This document shows positions 1 through 9,105 of a DNA stretch of 33,604 bases, piece after piece. Where the stretch lies: positions 1 through 33,604 of the forward strand of contig DYSW01000015.1 of NCBI GenBank assembly GCA_020726285.1, in the 5' to 3' direction. The position numbers and the translations under genes are program-made. Numbering within the stretch: the stretch's first letter is position 1; the number at the start of each line of letters is the position of its first letter. Below the pieces are notes generated by a model, which saw only the letters and a list, made by a program, of their open reading frames with translations, did not search any database and was not told the origin of the DNA. The stretch is from Melioribacter roseus (GTDB lineage Bacteria > Bacteroidota > Ignavibacteria > Ignavibacteriales > Melioribacteraceae).

Positions 1-1477
1 CATTTCCAACTTTTACACTCATATCTACTTGAAAAGTTACTTCTACTGATGTTGGAGCGAGTGGATTAATAACTCCCACCCACGCATCATATCCACCATT
101 TGTGGCAATTGTTGTATCATCAAAAACTGCTGAAGTGCTTTTAAAATAACCTGATGGATAAACATTATGTTCAGAATCTTCTCCAATATTCATCATTAAA
201 TCATTAAGTTCACCACCAAAATTTCTTATCCAAACAGGTTCTCCAGCAACTGATTTCATAATAAAGGCATCTGTGCCTCCGTTATTTCCCATTGTGTTGC
301 CAGCTAATTGGAAATCTTCACTTTCAGAATTTCCACCGATATAGTAAGTTCCGTCTGTTCCATCTAAGAATTGAACTGTATAACCTTTATCTTCCATTGT
401 TCCGCCGAATCCTTCAACAAGATAAAATGTTCCATCATTTGCATTTAAAGCAGCAATAAACATATCATCATCTCCGTTAGAAATTAGCATTGTACTTCCT
501 GCATAAGAAGTATCATTGAAATCGCCAGTTACGAAAATAAGATTTGGAAATTCTTCAGGTCCATCTGTTGTAAAATCGAGTCCGCGACCGTTATCATTTC
601 CTGGTCCTGTAATTCCAGTTGCCCAAACGAAATTTCCATTTTGATCAATTCTGCAAATATAAATTTCATCACCTTCCATAAAAGGAATTGTGATAGTACC
701 GAAAGTAGCATCGCCTTCGGAGTAAAATCCGGTTACATAAATGTTGTCATTATTATCAACAATTAACGCTTTGTTTTCGTCGTTATCAACTGAACTACCA
801 CCAGCAACTCCCCAAAGTGCATTTCCATAGAGGTCGAATTTTACGACAAACATATCTCGTTCGCCATAAGATGGAATTCGAATATCGCCGACAACTAATG
901 TGTCAGCTTCATTATCTCCGAAATATCCTCCAACGATAATACTTCCTTGTGAATCGATATCGATTGAATTTCCAACGTCCTGATTTGCAGTATGTAAGTG
1001 ACGTACCCATTGGTAATTTCCGTCAGCATCATATTTTGCAAGATAGGCATCAAAGTTACCGTAGCTTACAAGTGAGTCTGAATTAAAGTCACCAAAAAAT
1101 GCTTTGTTGAAAAAAGCTCCAGTAACGTAAACATTTCCTTCTGCATCAACGGTTACTGCTCGACCGTCATCAGCGCTTGAAGAGCCATAACTTCCGGCAC
1201 TTTTTGCCCACAATGCGGTTCCTTCGTTGTTGTATTTTGCAACATACATATCATAATTACCGCGTGTGGAAACAGATATTCCGTTTCCAAAATTCATTGG
1301 GGCACTTTTTGTTTTTCCAGTGATGTAAGTGTTTCCTTCGCTATCGGTATATGAACCGTAAACGTAGTCATCACTACTTCCACCAGCGGAAACTACACCA
1401 TTAAAGACTTCAATTTGTCCGAATGTTGAAATATTGAACAACACAAGGGCAAAAATAGTCAAGAATAATTTTTTCAT
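1..1477 (-). CDS. SBBP-repeat exoprotein, C-terminus cut off by window edge
   Basis: This is an open frame from an ATG at 1477-1475 that runs off the left edge, giving about 492 codons with no stop. An AGGAGAATA ribosome site (1481-1489) lies just upstream. Residues 1-20 are a signal peptide ending in STFG. The mature part repeats an SBBP-like beta-propeller unit: DSEGNTYITG (45-54), DAEGNVYVTG (111-120), DSQGSIIVGG (175-184) and DNNDNIYVTG (241-250), alternating with 'AKYNxEGxxxW' strands. The last visible residues, VTFQVDMSVKVGN, resemble the beta-sandwich module often found between a propeller and a T9SS sorting tail, so a tail probably lies outside the window (inference). It is the last visible gene of the leftward operon, 31 nt after the BNR propeller gene. 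A secreted or surface protein is likely; the ligand is unknown. Confidence 0.8.
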   Translation of the reverse strand, partial: MKKLFLTIFALVLFNISTFGQIEVFNGVVSAGGSSDDYVYGSYTDSEGNTYITGKTKSAPMNFGNGISVSTRGNYDMYVAKYNNEGTALWAKSAGSYGSSSADDGRAVTVDAEGNVYVTGAFFNKAFFGDFNSDSLVSYGNFDAYLAKYDADGNYQWVRHLHTANQDVGNSIDIDSQGSIIVGGYFGDNEADTLVVGDIRIPSYGERDMFVVKFDLYGNALWGVAGGSSVDNDENKALIVDNNDNIYVTGFYSEGDATFGTITIPFMEGDEIYICRIDQNGNFVWATGITGPGNDNGRGLDFTTDGPEEFPNLIFVTGDFNDTSYAGSTMLISNGDDDMFIAALNANDGTFYLVEGFGGTMEDKGYTVQFLDGTDGTYYIGGNSESEDFQLAGNTMGNNGGTDAFIMKSVAGEPVWIRNFGGELNDLMMNIGEDSEHNVYPSGYFKSTSAVFDDTTIATNGGYDAWVGVINPLAPTSVEVTFQVDMSVKVGN

Positions 1478-1490
1478 ATTTATTCTCCTT

Positions 1491-1517
1491 TTGTTTGATT
1501 TGTTTGATTTATTTGAT
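1491..1517. repeat. Three tandem 9-nt repeats spanning a stop codon
   Basis: TTGTTTGAT (1491-1499), TTGTTTGAT (1500-1508) and TTATTTGAT (1509-1517) lie head to tail. The third copy contains the TAA stop of the BNR propeller gene (complement of 1509-1511), and the array ends next to the ribosome site of the SBBP gene. It forms nearly the whole 31-nt intergenic spacer. Confidence 0.85.
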
Positions 1518-3713
1518 TAACATCATTTTTTTTGTTTGAATTAAGTTATTTATTGTTAATTGATAAAAATAAACTCCACTCGAAATTTCATCTGCATCAA
1601 AATCGATTTGGTGAAATCCAGAATTTAGTTGTTGATTTATCAATGTTTTGATTTCTTTACCAAGAATATTATAAACAACAAGTTTGCAATTTGAGTTGTT
1701 TTGTGATTCGGGAATTGAAAAAGAGATTATTGTATTTGGATTAAATGGATTTGGATAGTTTTGAGATAAATAAAATTCATCTGCGACTAGTCTAATATCT
1801 TCAATGCTAACTATTGCAACAGATTTATACATTGAGGATGAACTTCCAGCCAACCAAATATGACCTTTTCCATCTTTTGAAATCTGCCAAAGTGAAGTTG
1901 CGTCTATTTCGGGCGAAAATGTAATATCTTCCCAATTTGCACCAGAATCGTTTGTTCTGTAAACAAAATCATCTCCTGCAACAACCCAAGTATTTTCATT
2001 AAACATAACACAATCAACAAGATTGTCAGCTAAGTTTGGAATTTCTACATATTCCCAAGTTTTTCCACCATCTAAAGTTTTTAGTAAACAATCAGAAGCA
2101 AGTATTCCAAGATTTTCATTATAAAAATGGATTTCTTCAAAATCAGTTCCGGCATATATACTTGGTAGATTAATTATTGTTGAAGGTGTCCAATTTTCAC
2201 CTCCATTTTCTGTAGTATATGAAATTGAAGCATCACCAATAACAATTCCTTTGTTTACATCGAAAAATTTTACACGATTTAATTCGTCAGGGAAAGTAGC
2301 AATTTTTTCTTCCCAAGTATTTCCACCGTCATCAGTTAGATACATCAAACTAATTCCACTTTCTGCACGACCTACAACGCATCCAAAATTTTCATTCACA
2401 AACGAAATTCCATTGTTGTAAAACGAAGTTGCTGAAGTATCAGGAATAATAGCATCCCAAGTATTTCCACCATCTGATGTTTTGCAAACTTGTCTATTTC
2501 TCTTTGCTAAAAAACCAATGTTTTCATCAACAAAATCTAAATCGTTTATAGTCGGACAAACCATATTAACTGAAGAATAGGATGCTGTCCAATTTTCACC
2601 TGAATCACTTGTTTTTAGAACTAATCCATTATAACCAGCAGCAAAAGCTGTATTTTCATCAATAAATTTGAAAATGTACGGAGTAAGACTTGGAACCTTT
2701 GTTAGCAATTCCCAATTATCACCAAAATCAGATGATTTTGCAATTCCACCACCACTACCAGCAATAATAATTTGATCAGCAATTAAACTCATAGTCTTTC
2801 CAGTAAATCCAAAAGGCGGATCGATTTGAAACCAAGTAGTGCCACCATCAATAGTTCGCAAACCAACGGTTCCTTCGTAAGCTCCGCCTCCGAAAGCTAC
2901 TCCGTTCTGCTCATCTTTGAAATCGACACAATACATATTTACAACTGCTGCGTTTTCGCTTGATTGTTGCATTAATTGCCAAGTTGCTCCACCATCAGTT
3001 GATTTTATTAAAATTGAAGGTTGATAACCAACGGCTACAGAGCCCCAACCAACTGCAAAAGCAAAATTATCGTTCACCATTGTAACACCACGAATATCTG
3101 TTCGTGTGTACATTCCAACTGGAAGTGTTGGATTTGTAGCTTTAGTCCAAGTTAAGCCATCTGAAGTATAATAAATATCTAACTTCCCACTTCCACCGCC
3201 AACGCAGATACCGTGATTTGGGGAAGAAAAGGACATGTCTTCAATTTCACCAGTATTTTGAAAACCACGAGTCCAATTTGCACCATCAGTTGTATGCCAA
3301 ACTTCTCCAACACTTGATGAAGAAGTTAAAGCCCAACCAGTGTGTTCATCTGAAAAATATATTGAAAAAATACTTCCGCCAATTGAAGAAATTGCTTGTT
3401 GCGACCAATTTGCGCCGCCATCTGTTGTAGAAAGAAGAATATCTGAGGAAAGCCCAACCCAACCAACTTGTTCATTCAAAAAATAAATGCTATAAACTGA
3501 TCCAACTATTGGCAAAGTAACTGTTTCCCATGTGTTCCCGGCATCTGAAGTTTTAAGTAAAGTTCCAGTTGAGCCGCCTGCCCAACCAATATTTTCATTC
3601 AAAAAGAAAACATCATTAATAGGTTGGTTGCTTTGAGTTAGTTTCTTTTCCCAATTTTGGGCGAAAATTGTTGAAAATAAAACGATTAATAGAAATAATA
3701 GATTCTTTTTCAA
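1509..3713 (-). CDS. YCF48/BNR-type beta-propeller with T9SS type A sorting domain
   Basis: This is a 734-residue secreted protein. Residues 1-18 form a signal peptide ending in TIFAQ. The body holds about thirteen BNR-like motifs of the form S/T-D-x-G-x-x-W, for example TSDAGNTW, TTDGGANW, TIDGGTTW, TSDGGNTW and TLDGGKTW, separated by strands with 'F.....G.A.G' as in YCF48-like propellers. From about residue 647 comes a classic T9SS C-terminal domain: YLSQNYPNPFNPNT, then a 'VVYNILGKEI' strand, 'SSGVYFYQL' and a basic end (TKKMMLIK). The family fold is a multi-bladed propeller. The tail marks it for export across the outer membrane and surface anchoring by T9SS. The gene begins 13 nt after the barrel gene, so it is probably in one operon with the TonB receptor. 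The ligand is unknown. Confidence 0.88.
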   Translation of the reverse strand: MKKNLLFLLIVLFSTIFAQNWEKKLTQSNQPINDVFFLNENIGWAGGSTGTLLKTSDAGNTWETVTLPIVGSVYSIYFLNEQVGWVGLSSDILLSTTDGGANWSQQAISSIGGSIFSIYFSDEHTGWALTSSSSVGEVWHTTDGANWTRGFQNTGEIEDMSFSSPNHGICVGGGSGKLDIYYTSDGLTWTKATNPTLPVGMYTRTDIRGVTMVNDNFAFAVGWGSVAVGYQPSILIKSTDGGATWQLMQQSSENAAVVNMYCVDFKDEQNGVAFGGGAYEGTVGLRTIDGGTTWFQIDPPFGFTGKTMSLIADQIIIAGSGGGIAKSSDFGDNWELLTKVPSLTPYIFKFIDENTAFAAGYNGLVLKTSDSGENWTASYSSVNMVCPTINDLDFVDENIGFLAKRNRQVCKTSDGGNTWDAIIPDTSATSFYNNGISFVNENFGCVVGRAESGISLMYLTDDGGNTWEEKIATFPDELNRVKFFDVNKGIVIGDASISYTTENGGENWTPSTIINLPSIYAGTDFEEIHFYNENLGILASDCLLKTLDGGKTWEYVEIPNLADNLVDCVMFNENTWVVAGDDFVYRTNDSGANWEDITFSPEIDATSLWQISKDGKGHIWLAGSSSSMYKSVAIVSIEDIRLVADEFYLSQNYPNPFNPNTIISFSIPESQNNSNCKLVVYNILGKEIKTLINQQLNSGFHQIDFDADEISSGVYFYQLTINNLIQTKKMMLIK

Positions 3714-3726
3714 GTAAACTCCTGAA

Positions 3727-5169
3727 TTACTGTAAAAATCTCATGTTAAAAAATAAACCTAAACTATTCTTATATCTGTTGTCATTTGTTTTGTATGATG
3801 CATATTCAATTTCTGGGGCAAAAATTATCTCAGATGAATAATGATAAATTGTTCCAAACGTGAATTTATGTGCAACTAAATCTGAACCACCTTTTGTGAA
3901 ATCGTGATTGCCATATAAAAAGTTATAACCAAAAAGTATTGATGTTTCTTCAATTAAATTGTAATCAAAACCGAGTTTCAATTTATGTAAGAAATTTGAA
4001 AGGGAAGATGATTTTCCATCGATGTATTTTGATGAATCGGTTTCAATGGAATGAATTTCATATTCAAATGCTGTTAAAAGGTTGTTGTTAAACAATTTAT
4101 ATGATGAACCAAATCCCAAATGAATATCGGAATAATTCCATTCCCAAATAAGTAAATTTTTAATGGAATTTTGTGTCCAACTAGAATTTTGAAAATATCC
4201 ACTCGAAAATCCCAAGAGTATTTGGTCGTCAAACTTGTATTTGCCTTGTAGTTTCATGTCAATTTCTTCAAAATTAGAATATCCATCCTCAGTTTCAATG
4301 TTCGTAATAGGATAAATAAAACTTGTATTTGAAGTTGAATATTTAGCTGCAAATCCTAAACTCGTATTTAAATTGTTATTATACGCAAATTGTAACCCGA
4401 GTGAATTTGAGTTTTTGATAATCTTAAATTCTTGTTGTTGCTCGCGGAGTTCAATTCTATTCGTTTCTCCACGCCACAAATAAGTTTGAATTGAAAGTAA
4501 ATTTACATCACTTGCTTCAATTCGTTCTTGAAATGAATTGAAAGAATAATCAATTCCAGCCGAAAAAGCTTGTATTTTATAAGCTAAACCTACTTTGGAA
4601 TTAACATTTCTAAGTAATGAAATTGCATAGGAATAAACATTTTTCAGTCCATCAAGAATTTGGTAATTTCCTTCAAGTCCAAGAAAAAGATTTTGGTAAA
4701 TTCTAATTCCATGCGAAAAGCCAATTGATGGTCCACTATAATTTGTTGTTCCGGTTGTGGTATCAGTAAAAAAGTATGCTTCGCCATTGTATGATTCGTA
4801 TGTTAAAGCTCTGTAATTTTCCTTACGTGTTTGATAATTGTAGTTTGAAAATCCTTTAAAAGTACCAGCATCACCTAAATTGTATATTGCAATAAAGTCC
4901 GAACCAGTATTTCTGGTTGAGAATGGAGCAAATTTGTAGGAATAATTTCCCCATTCATCATTATAATATGGAGCGATATCAAGAATATCATTCTCATAAG
5001 AATTAGCAAGCCACGCTGGATTTTTCCCAAAATGGTAAATATCCAAATTTGATGAAATATTTTCAACCGAATATGATAAACCGCCAAGAGATTGTAATTT
5101 GTAATCTTGAGAATAAAACACTTGATTTGTGATTAGAGCAAATATAAGGGACAAAATCAACTGTTTCAT
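3727..5169 (-). CDS. Outer-membrane beta-barrel protein, DUF6850-like
   Basis: This 480-residue protein has a signal peptide (1-20, ending VFYSQ) followed by alternating amphipathic beta strands rich in Tyr, Phe, Asn and Ser, and it ends in an aromatic strand (LGLFFNMRFLQ). That is the pattern of an outer-membrane barrel. The early segment containing 'FGKNPAWLAN' resembles the NPA motif of DUF6850/PorV-like barrels. Its ATG (5169-5167) directly follows the TAA of the DUF4876-like gene (5172-5170), so the two are probably translationally coupled. From family knowledge, TonB receptor, DUF4876 lipoprotein and DUF6850 barrel tend to occur together in Bacteroidota; I name this family from gene order and a short motif only. 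The role is unknown, perhaps an accessory barrel for uptake through the neighbouring receptor. Confidence 0.72.
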   Translation of the reverse strand: MKQLILSLIFALITNQVFYSQDYKLQSLGGLSYSVENISSNLDIYHFGKNPAWLANSYENDILDIAPYYNDEWGNYSYKFAPFSTRNTGSDFIAIYNLGDAGTFKGFSNYNYQTRKENYRALTYESYNGEAYFFTDTTTGTTNYSGPSIGFSHGIRIYQNLFLGLEGNYQILDGLKNVYSYAISLLRNVNSKVGLAYKIQAFSAGIDYSFNSFQERIEASDVNLLSIQTYLWRGETNRIELREQQQEFKIIKNSNSLGLQFAYNNNLNTSLGFAAKYSTSNTSFIYPITNIETEDGYSNFEEIDMKLQGKYKFDDQILLGFSSGYFQNSSWTQNSIKNLLIWEWNYSDIHLGFGSSYKLFNNNLLTAFEYEIHSIETDSSKYIDGKSSSLSNFLHKLKLGFDYNLIEETSILFGYNFLYGNHDFTKGGSDLVAHKFTFGTIYHYSSEIIFAPEIEYASYKTNDNRYKNSLGLFFNMRFLQ

Positions 5170-6258
5170 TTACATTCCACCAGGGCTTGCGGCATCAATA
5201 ATTTCCCAATCGAGAGTTGCATCATCAGTATCAACGCTGGCTTCGCGTCTTTGCATAGATTTCCCACTATATTTTGATGGACTAAATGCAAATCCTTTAT
5301 CAATTCTGTCATCTAAAGTTTTGGTTGAATTACTACTTGATTGATATTCGACGCCATCCAAAATTGTTTCAATATCCATTCCATCTTCCCAAAATGCATC
5401 TTTTCCGTTTACCATAATTACAATATCTGAAGTTAAATTTATAAAAAAATCAGTTGTTCTATCAAGTCGGATATTTGAAAGATTTGGCACATTCGGATTA
5501 TCGAAATCGCTTGCGGAAAGTTGGTTGTAGAATTCCCAATCAGCATGACTTAAATCTACGGCAGTTGGAACAGAATTTTGATGATTGTAAGCAGTCTGCG
5601 CTAAAACAAGAAATTCTCTGGGATAAAAAGGGTAATTTTTTTCGCCGAAATTTCCTGGAAATTTGAATGCGTAAGTAACTCCGTCAATATCTCCATCTTC
5701 GCCCCAATCAGTTCCGGGGTCGGCTGTTCCATCATTTGTGCCAGAAACACGGTAAATCTGAATTCCATCTAAATATTTAATACTATCAGAGCTGTTTACA
5801 ATTTCGATATATTGATCATAAAAGAAGAAAATATTGTTAATTGGTCCGCCTGCATAGATTTCGTTAATTGAAATTCCGGTTGAGGAAACTAATTCAGTAA
5901 AAATTGTATCTGCAACAGGATTGCCACTAACAATTTCAACATTTTTCAAATTACCAACTATCATTCTATTTGGTTGATTTGGAATATTTGCTCGAGCTGA
6001 AATTTGATAAGTTGAGGAAGGTAAATGAGTTAGATGTAACATTCCTTCAGAATTTGTGTAATAAATTTTCACTCCGTATTCCGAAGTTAGAATAACTTTT
6101 GCGTTTGCAAGTGGAATTCCATCTGTTTTTGATGAAGTAGTATCCCAAATAGCGTAAATTGTAAGGTCAGTTTCTCCATCAACTTGAGATGGTGGATTTT
6201 CTGTACAACTCCAAAATGTAATTCCAAAAATTAATATTAGTAACAATTTTCTCATCAT
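5170..6258 (-). CDS. Lipoprotein with DUF4876-like / lamin-tail-like domain
   Basis: This 362-residue protein begins with a lipoprotein signal; the lipobox is F-W-S-C with Cys18 as the lipidation site. Residues about 30-110 form a small beta-sandwich with 'PLANAKVILTSEYG' and 'TNSEGMLHLTHLP', like a carboxypeptidase-regulatory fold. From about residue 130 the sequence ISINEIYAGGP...YDQYIEIVNSSD...YLDGIQIY matches the pattern of DUF4876 and lamin-tail domains (EI....YIEI.N..D..Y.DG). Later 'FLVLAQTAYNH' and 'DFDNPNVPNLSNI' also fit DUF4876. The start overlaps the receptor stop by 4 nt (ATGA) and the stop abuts the start of the next barrel gene. It is probably a surface or outer-membrane lipoprotein partner of the TonB receptor; the substrate is unknown. 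Confidence 0.78.
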   Translation of the reverse strand: MMRKLLLILIFGITFWSCTENPPSQVDGETDLTIYAIWDTTSSKTDGIPLANAKVILTSEYGVKIYYTNSEGMLHLTHLPSSTYQISARANIPNQPNRMIVGNLKNVEIVSGNPVADTIFTELVSSTGISINEIYAGGPINNIFFFYDQYIEIVNSSDSIKYLDGIQIYRVSGTNDGTADPGTDWGEDGDIDGVTYAFKFPGNFGEKNYPFYPREFLVLAQTAYNHQNSVPTAVDLSHADWEFYNQLSASDFDNPNVPNLSNIRLDRTTDFFINLTSDIVIMVNGKDAFWEDGMDIETILDGVEYQSSSNSTKTLDDRIDKGFAFSPSKYSGKSMQRREASVDTDDATLDWEIIDAASPGGM

Positions 6259-8951
6259 TTTCCTACAATCCTGTCAAAAATCATACTGAATTCAATTCCA
6301 TAAAATAGTTCTGGATTTCGTGTGTATTCAGTGTAATATTCTCGTATTTCGTCATATTTTTTCCATAACGCAGGATTATCAACAAAATTATTTACATAAA
6401 GTGATATTTCGGCACCATCAAATAATGATTTGGAAATGTTGAAATTGAACAGCCATTTTGGGGGACGAAGAAAAACTGATTCTTCCCACAATCTATTATT
6501 TCTGGCTTCATCAGTAAGTTTATCTAAATCAATTGGAAATAGCTGAAATTCTTGATTTCTATCTAAAACTAATTGTTCAGCACGTAAAGTAACCCAAAGT
6601 CCTAATTTTTTATTTGTGTAATTGATATAATAATTCAACTGAAAACCATCCGACCAATAACCTGAGCGTGGATAAGTCCAGCCAATTAATGTATCGGAAC
6701 TAACTTCGGGTGGTAAATAATTTGGGTACTGACCGATAGAAGTGTCGGGTGTTAACGAAAAGTTTTCTCCAATACTTGGTTGATAAGTAAAATTATATGA
6801 ACTAGTAACTTTGAAACTCATGTTCAGTTCATCAATTCGTTTGGTTTTAAGTGTAAATTCAATTCCGTGATTGTAATTTCTGCCAGAATTTGAATATTGA
6901 ATTAAATTACGGATGTAATAAATTTCGTTCACACCATTGTTATCAATTTCTGTGAAAATAGGTGAAATATAACTTATAGGTGAGTTGTTTTTTTCGCGAT
7001 AATAAGCTGAAAATGATGTGCCAATAAAATCAAATAATTTATGATCGTAGGAAATTTCAGCTTGTGTAGTTTGGTAACCTTTTAAGTCTGGATTTTTTTT
7101 GTCAAATCGGAAATGTGTAATTTCACCCGAAATTGGATTTCTCCATTCCATAACTTCTTCTGGTGGAAAAAGATACGACAATGGTGCAGTTTTTGAACTT
7201 TTTCCTAAATTAATTCTTAATTGGTTGTCTTTCGAAAAATAGACAAGTAAACTTAATCTTGGGTTAAAGAAACTTCCTTGATGTGATTTTATCAAATCAT
7301 TTTCATCAAATAAACCGCCTAAATTTAATTCAAAAGGTCTATAAAAATCGAATCTTGCTCCAATCAACAATGAAATATCCCACCAAAGTTTGCCTGTAAT
7401 TTTGTCTTCTGCATAGAAACTAAGTAAAGTTTGCGATGGAATTTCATCAAATGAATACGATCTTTTGCCAGAAGTTACTCCGTAATAATTGTAAACCGAA
7501 TCAACTATTAAACCTTCTCCAGTGTTATCTTCATATTGAATTTCAGAACCAATAAGTGTTTTGTGAATAAAATCGCTTGAATAAAAAATATTTTCCCATT
7601 CAATTCTTCCGCCTGATGTAATTTCCAAACCTTTGTTTTCAACAACACCGATGTACGAGGCAAGTGTATCATTTTGTGGAGTAATCAGATAATCGGTAAC
7701 AATTTTGCTTTCGCGTGAATCTATCTTTTTGATGTTTAAATAAGCATTATAATCAAATTTTGATGTAATTTCCGGTTGAATGATTCCCCAAGTATTAAAA
7801 CCAATTGAATAACTTCTGTTGTAATTTTTAGTCTTCTGAAAATCACCTTGTGGTTCTTCTTCGTCGTAAACAGTTTGTCCATATAGTTTATAATTCGATT
7901 TCCAAATATCTTTATAAATTGCAGAATAGACAGTTTGAGCGGTATATCTCGAAAATTCATCGCCGACCAATCGTAAATCACGTTCACTTCGAGCAATATT
8001 AAAATTGTAACTTATGGAATTTGTATTGTCTTCATTAGTTAAAAATCCTCCGTTAAAATTGGCTTCTTTTGTCTTAGGATTGATTTTCATTTTCATTCGC
8101 TGTGGTTCAGCACCCATTTTTGTTTGCAATTCAATAACGCCAGTAGTAAAATCACCGTAACGAACGGAAGGCATTCCAGAAATTACTGTAACAGATTCAA
8201 GATTATCTGCTGGAATTAATCTCAAATCAATGCCACCTTGTGTGTTAAAACTTCCAAACTTTGCACCATCTAATGCTTCAAATTGTAAATTGGAATTATT
8301 GGAAATTGGTTGTCCGTCTATTATTAATTTTGTTCCAAATGCTGATTGCGGATCAATATAATCCATTAAAGTAGTACGAGTTCCACGGACAGAAATTTGG
8401 CTTGTTTTATCAATTCCGGGATTAGTAGTTTTTTGAATACCAGGTACTAAATCAAGTACATCACCTAAATTTGTTGCTTGATAATGCTCAATTTCGCCAG
8501 ATTTTATTTGAGTTTTGGTTTCAACTGCATCGGGCATTAATTCATCTTCGGCACTAACTACAATTCCGCCAATGTTAAAAATTTTTGGCTTAAGAATAAT
8601 ATTTAATGAAGTAGTTTTATTAGATGAAATTGATATGTTGGTTGTTTGGGTTTCAAAGCCAATGTAAGAAATTTTGATATTGTGATTTCCAACCGATAAT
8701 TTTGGAATTATAAAATATCCTTCCAAATTTGTTGTTGTTCCAATTGAGGAATTAAGAATTACAATGTTAACGCCAATTAAAGGGGAATTTGTGTCGTCAA
8801 GAATTTTTCCAGATAAAGAACCAAATTGCAAATTACTTTGCCCAAAAAGTAAGGTTGCTGAGAAAAATAATAAAATCAGTAGATAATTTAATTTCCTGTT
8901 AAAAAAACAAAATATATTATAAGTGAAAATTGTTGTTTTGTAACGCTTCAA
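6255..8951 (-). CDS. TonB-dependent receptor with CarboxypepD_reg-like N-domain
   Basis: This 898-residue outer-membrane receptor takes up an unknown ligand using TonB energy. A hydrophobic signal segment (21-36) ends LLFGQ. Residues about 45-122 form a CarboxypepD_reg-like domain (GSLSGKILDD...SPLIGVNIVI...TNLEGYF). A plug domain at about 140-280 has LGDVLDLVPGIQ, ISVRGTR, LIIDGQPISN and MPSVRYGDFTTGVIEL. The rest is a long barrel rich in Tyr and Asn. The start is a TTG (complement of 8949-8951), preceded by GGCGGAG at good spacing; an in-frame stop lies at 8970-8972 and no ATG lies between, which supports TTG. It is the first gene of the leftward operon and overlaps the DUF4876-like gene by 4 nt. 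No promoter is clear upstream; a weak TAAGTTTAAT sits about 70 nt before the start. Confidence 0.92.
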   Translation of the reverse strand: MKRYKTTIFTYNIFCFFNRKLNYLLILLFFSATLLFGQSNLQFGSLSGKILDDTNSPLIGVNIVILNSSIGTTTNLEGYFIIPKLSVGNHNIKISYIGFETQTTNISISSNKTTSLNIILKPKIFNIGGIVVSAEDELMPDAVETKTQIKSGEIEHYQATNLGDVLDLVPGIQKTTNPGIDKTSQISVRGTRTTLMDYIDPQSAFGTKLIIDGQPISNNSNLQFEALDGAKFGSFNTQGGIDLRLIPADNLESVTVISGMPSVRYGDFTTGVIELQTKMGAEPQRMKMKINPKTKEANFNGGFLTNEDNTNSISYNFNIARSERDLRLVGDEFSRYTAQTVYSAIYKDIWKSNYKLYGQTVYDEEEPQGDFQKTKNYNRSYSIGFNTWGIIQPEITSKFDYNAYLNIKKIDSRESKIVTDYLITPQNDTLASYIGVVENKGLEITSGGRIEWENIFYSSDFIHKTLIGSEIQYEDNTGEGLIVDSVYNYYGVTSGKRSYSFDEIPSQTLLSFYAEDKITGKLWWDISLLIGARFDFYRPFELNLGGLFDENDLIKSHQGSFFNPRLSLLVYFSKDNQLRINLGKSSKTAPLSYLFPPEEVMEWRNPISGEITHFRFDKKNPDLKGYQTTQAEISYDHKLFDFIGTSFSAYYREKNNSPISYISPIFTEIDNNGVNEIYYIRNLIQYSNSGRNYNHGIEFTLKTKRIDELNMSFKVTSSYNFTYQPSIGENFSLTPDTSIGQYPNYLPPEVSSDTLIGWTYPRSGYWSDGFQLNYYINYTNKKLGLWVTLRAEQLVLDRNQEFQLFPIDLDKLTDEARNNRLWEESVFLRPPKWLFNFNISKSLFDGAEISLYVNNFVDNPALWKKYDEIREYYTEYTRNPELFYGIEFSMIFDRIVGK

Positions 8952-9079
8952 ACAAACTCCGCCAACACCTTAAAAAATCAAAACTTATTAAATATTATAG
9001 ATAATTAAACTTAATTGTCTGAATATTAAAATAACGATTTTTAGTAAATATCAAATGGGGAAAAATGTAATAGTGTGCA

Positions 9080-9105
9080 AAAAGGACGAAATATTTCGTA
9101 CTTTT
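9080..9105 (-). terminator. Palindrome with A/T flanks after the small HTH gene
   Basis: ACGAAATATTTCGT (9086-9099) is a perfect 14-nt palindrome. Outside a single G/A mismatch, AAAAG (9080-9084) pairs with CTTTT (9101-9105). Read leftwards it forms a hairpin followed by a T run directly behind the HTH stop (9108-9106), as expected for a Rho-independent terminator. The same symmetry could be an operator. Confidence 0.42.

Noticed and set aside
1509-3713. Photosystem II assembly role for the YCF48-like propeller
   Set aside because: The propeller pattern is shared, but the T9SS tail, signal peptide and lack of photosynthesis genes point to a secreted protein of other function.
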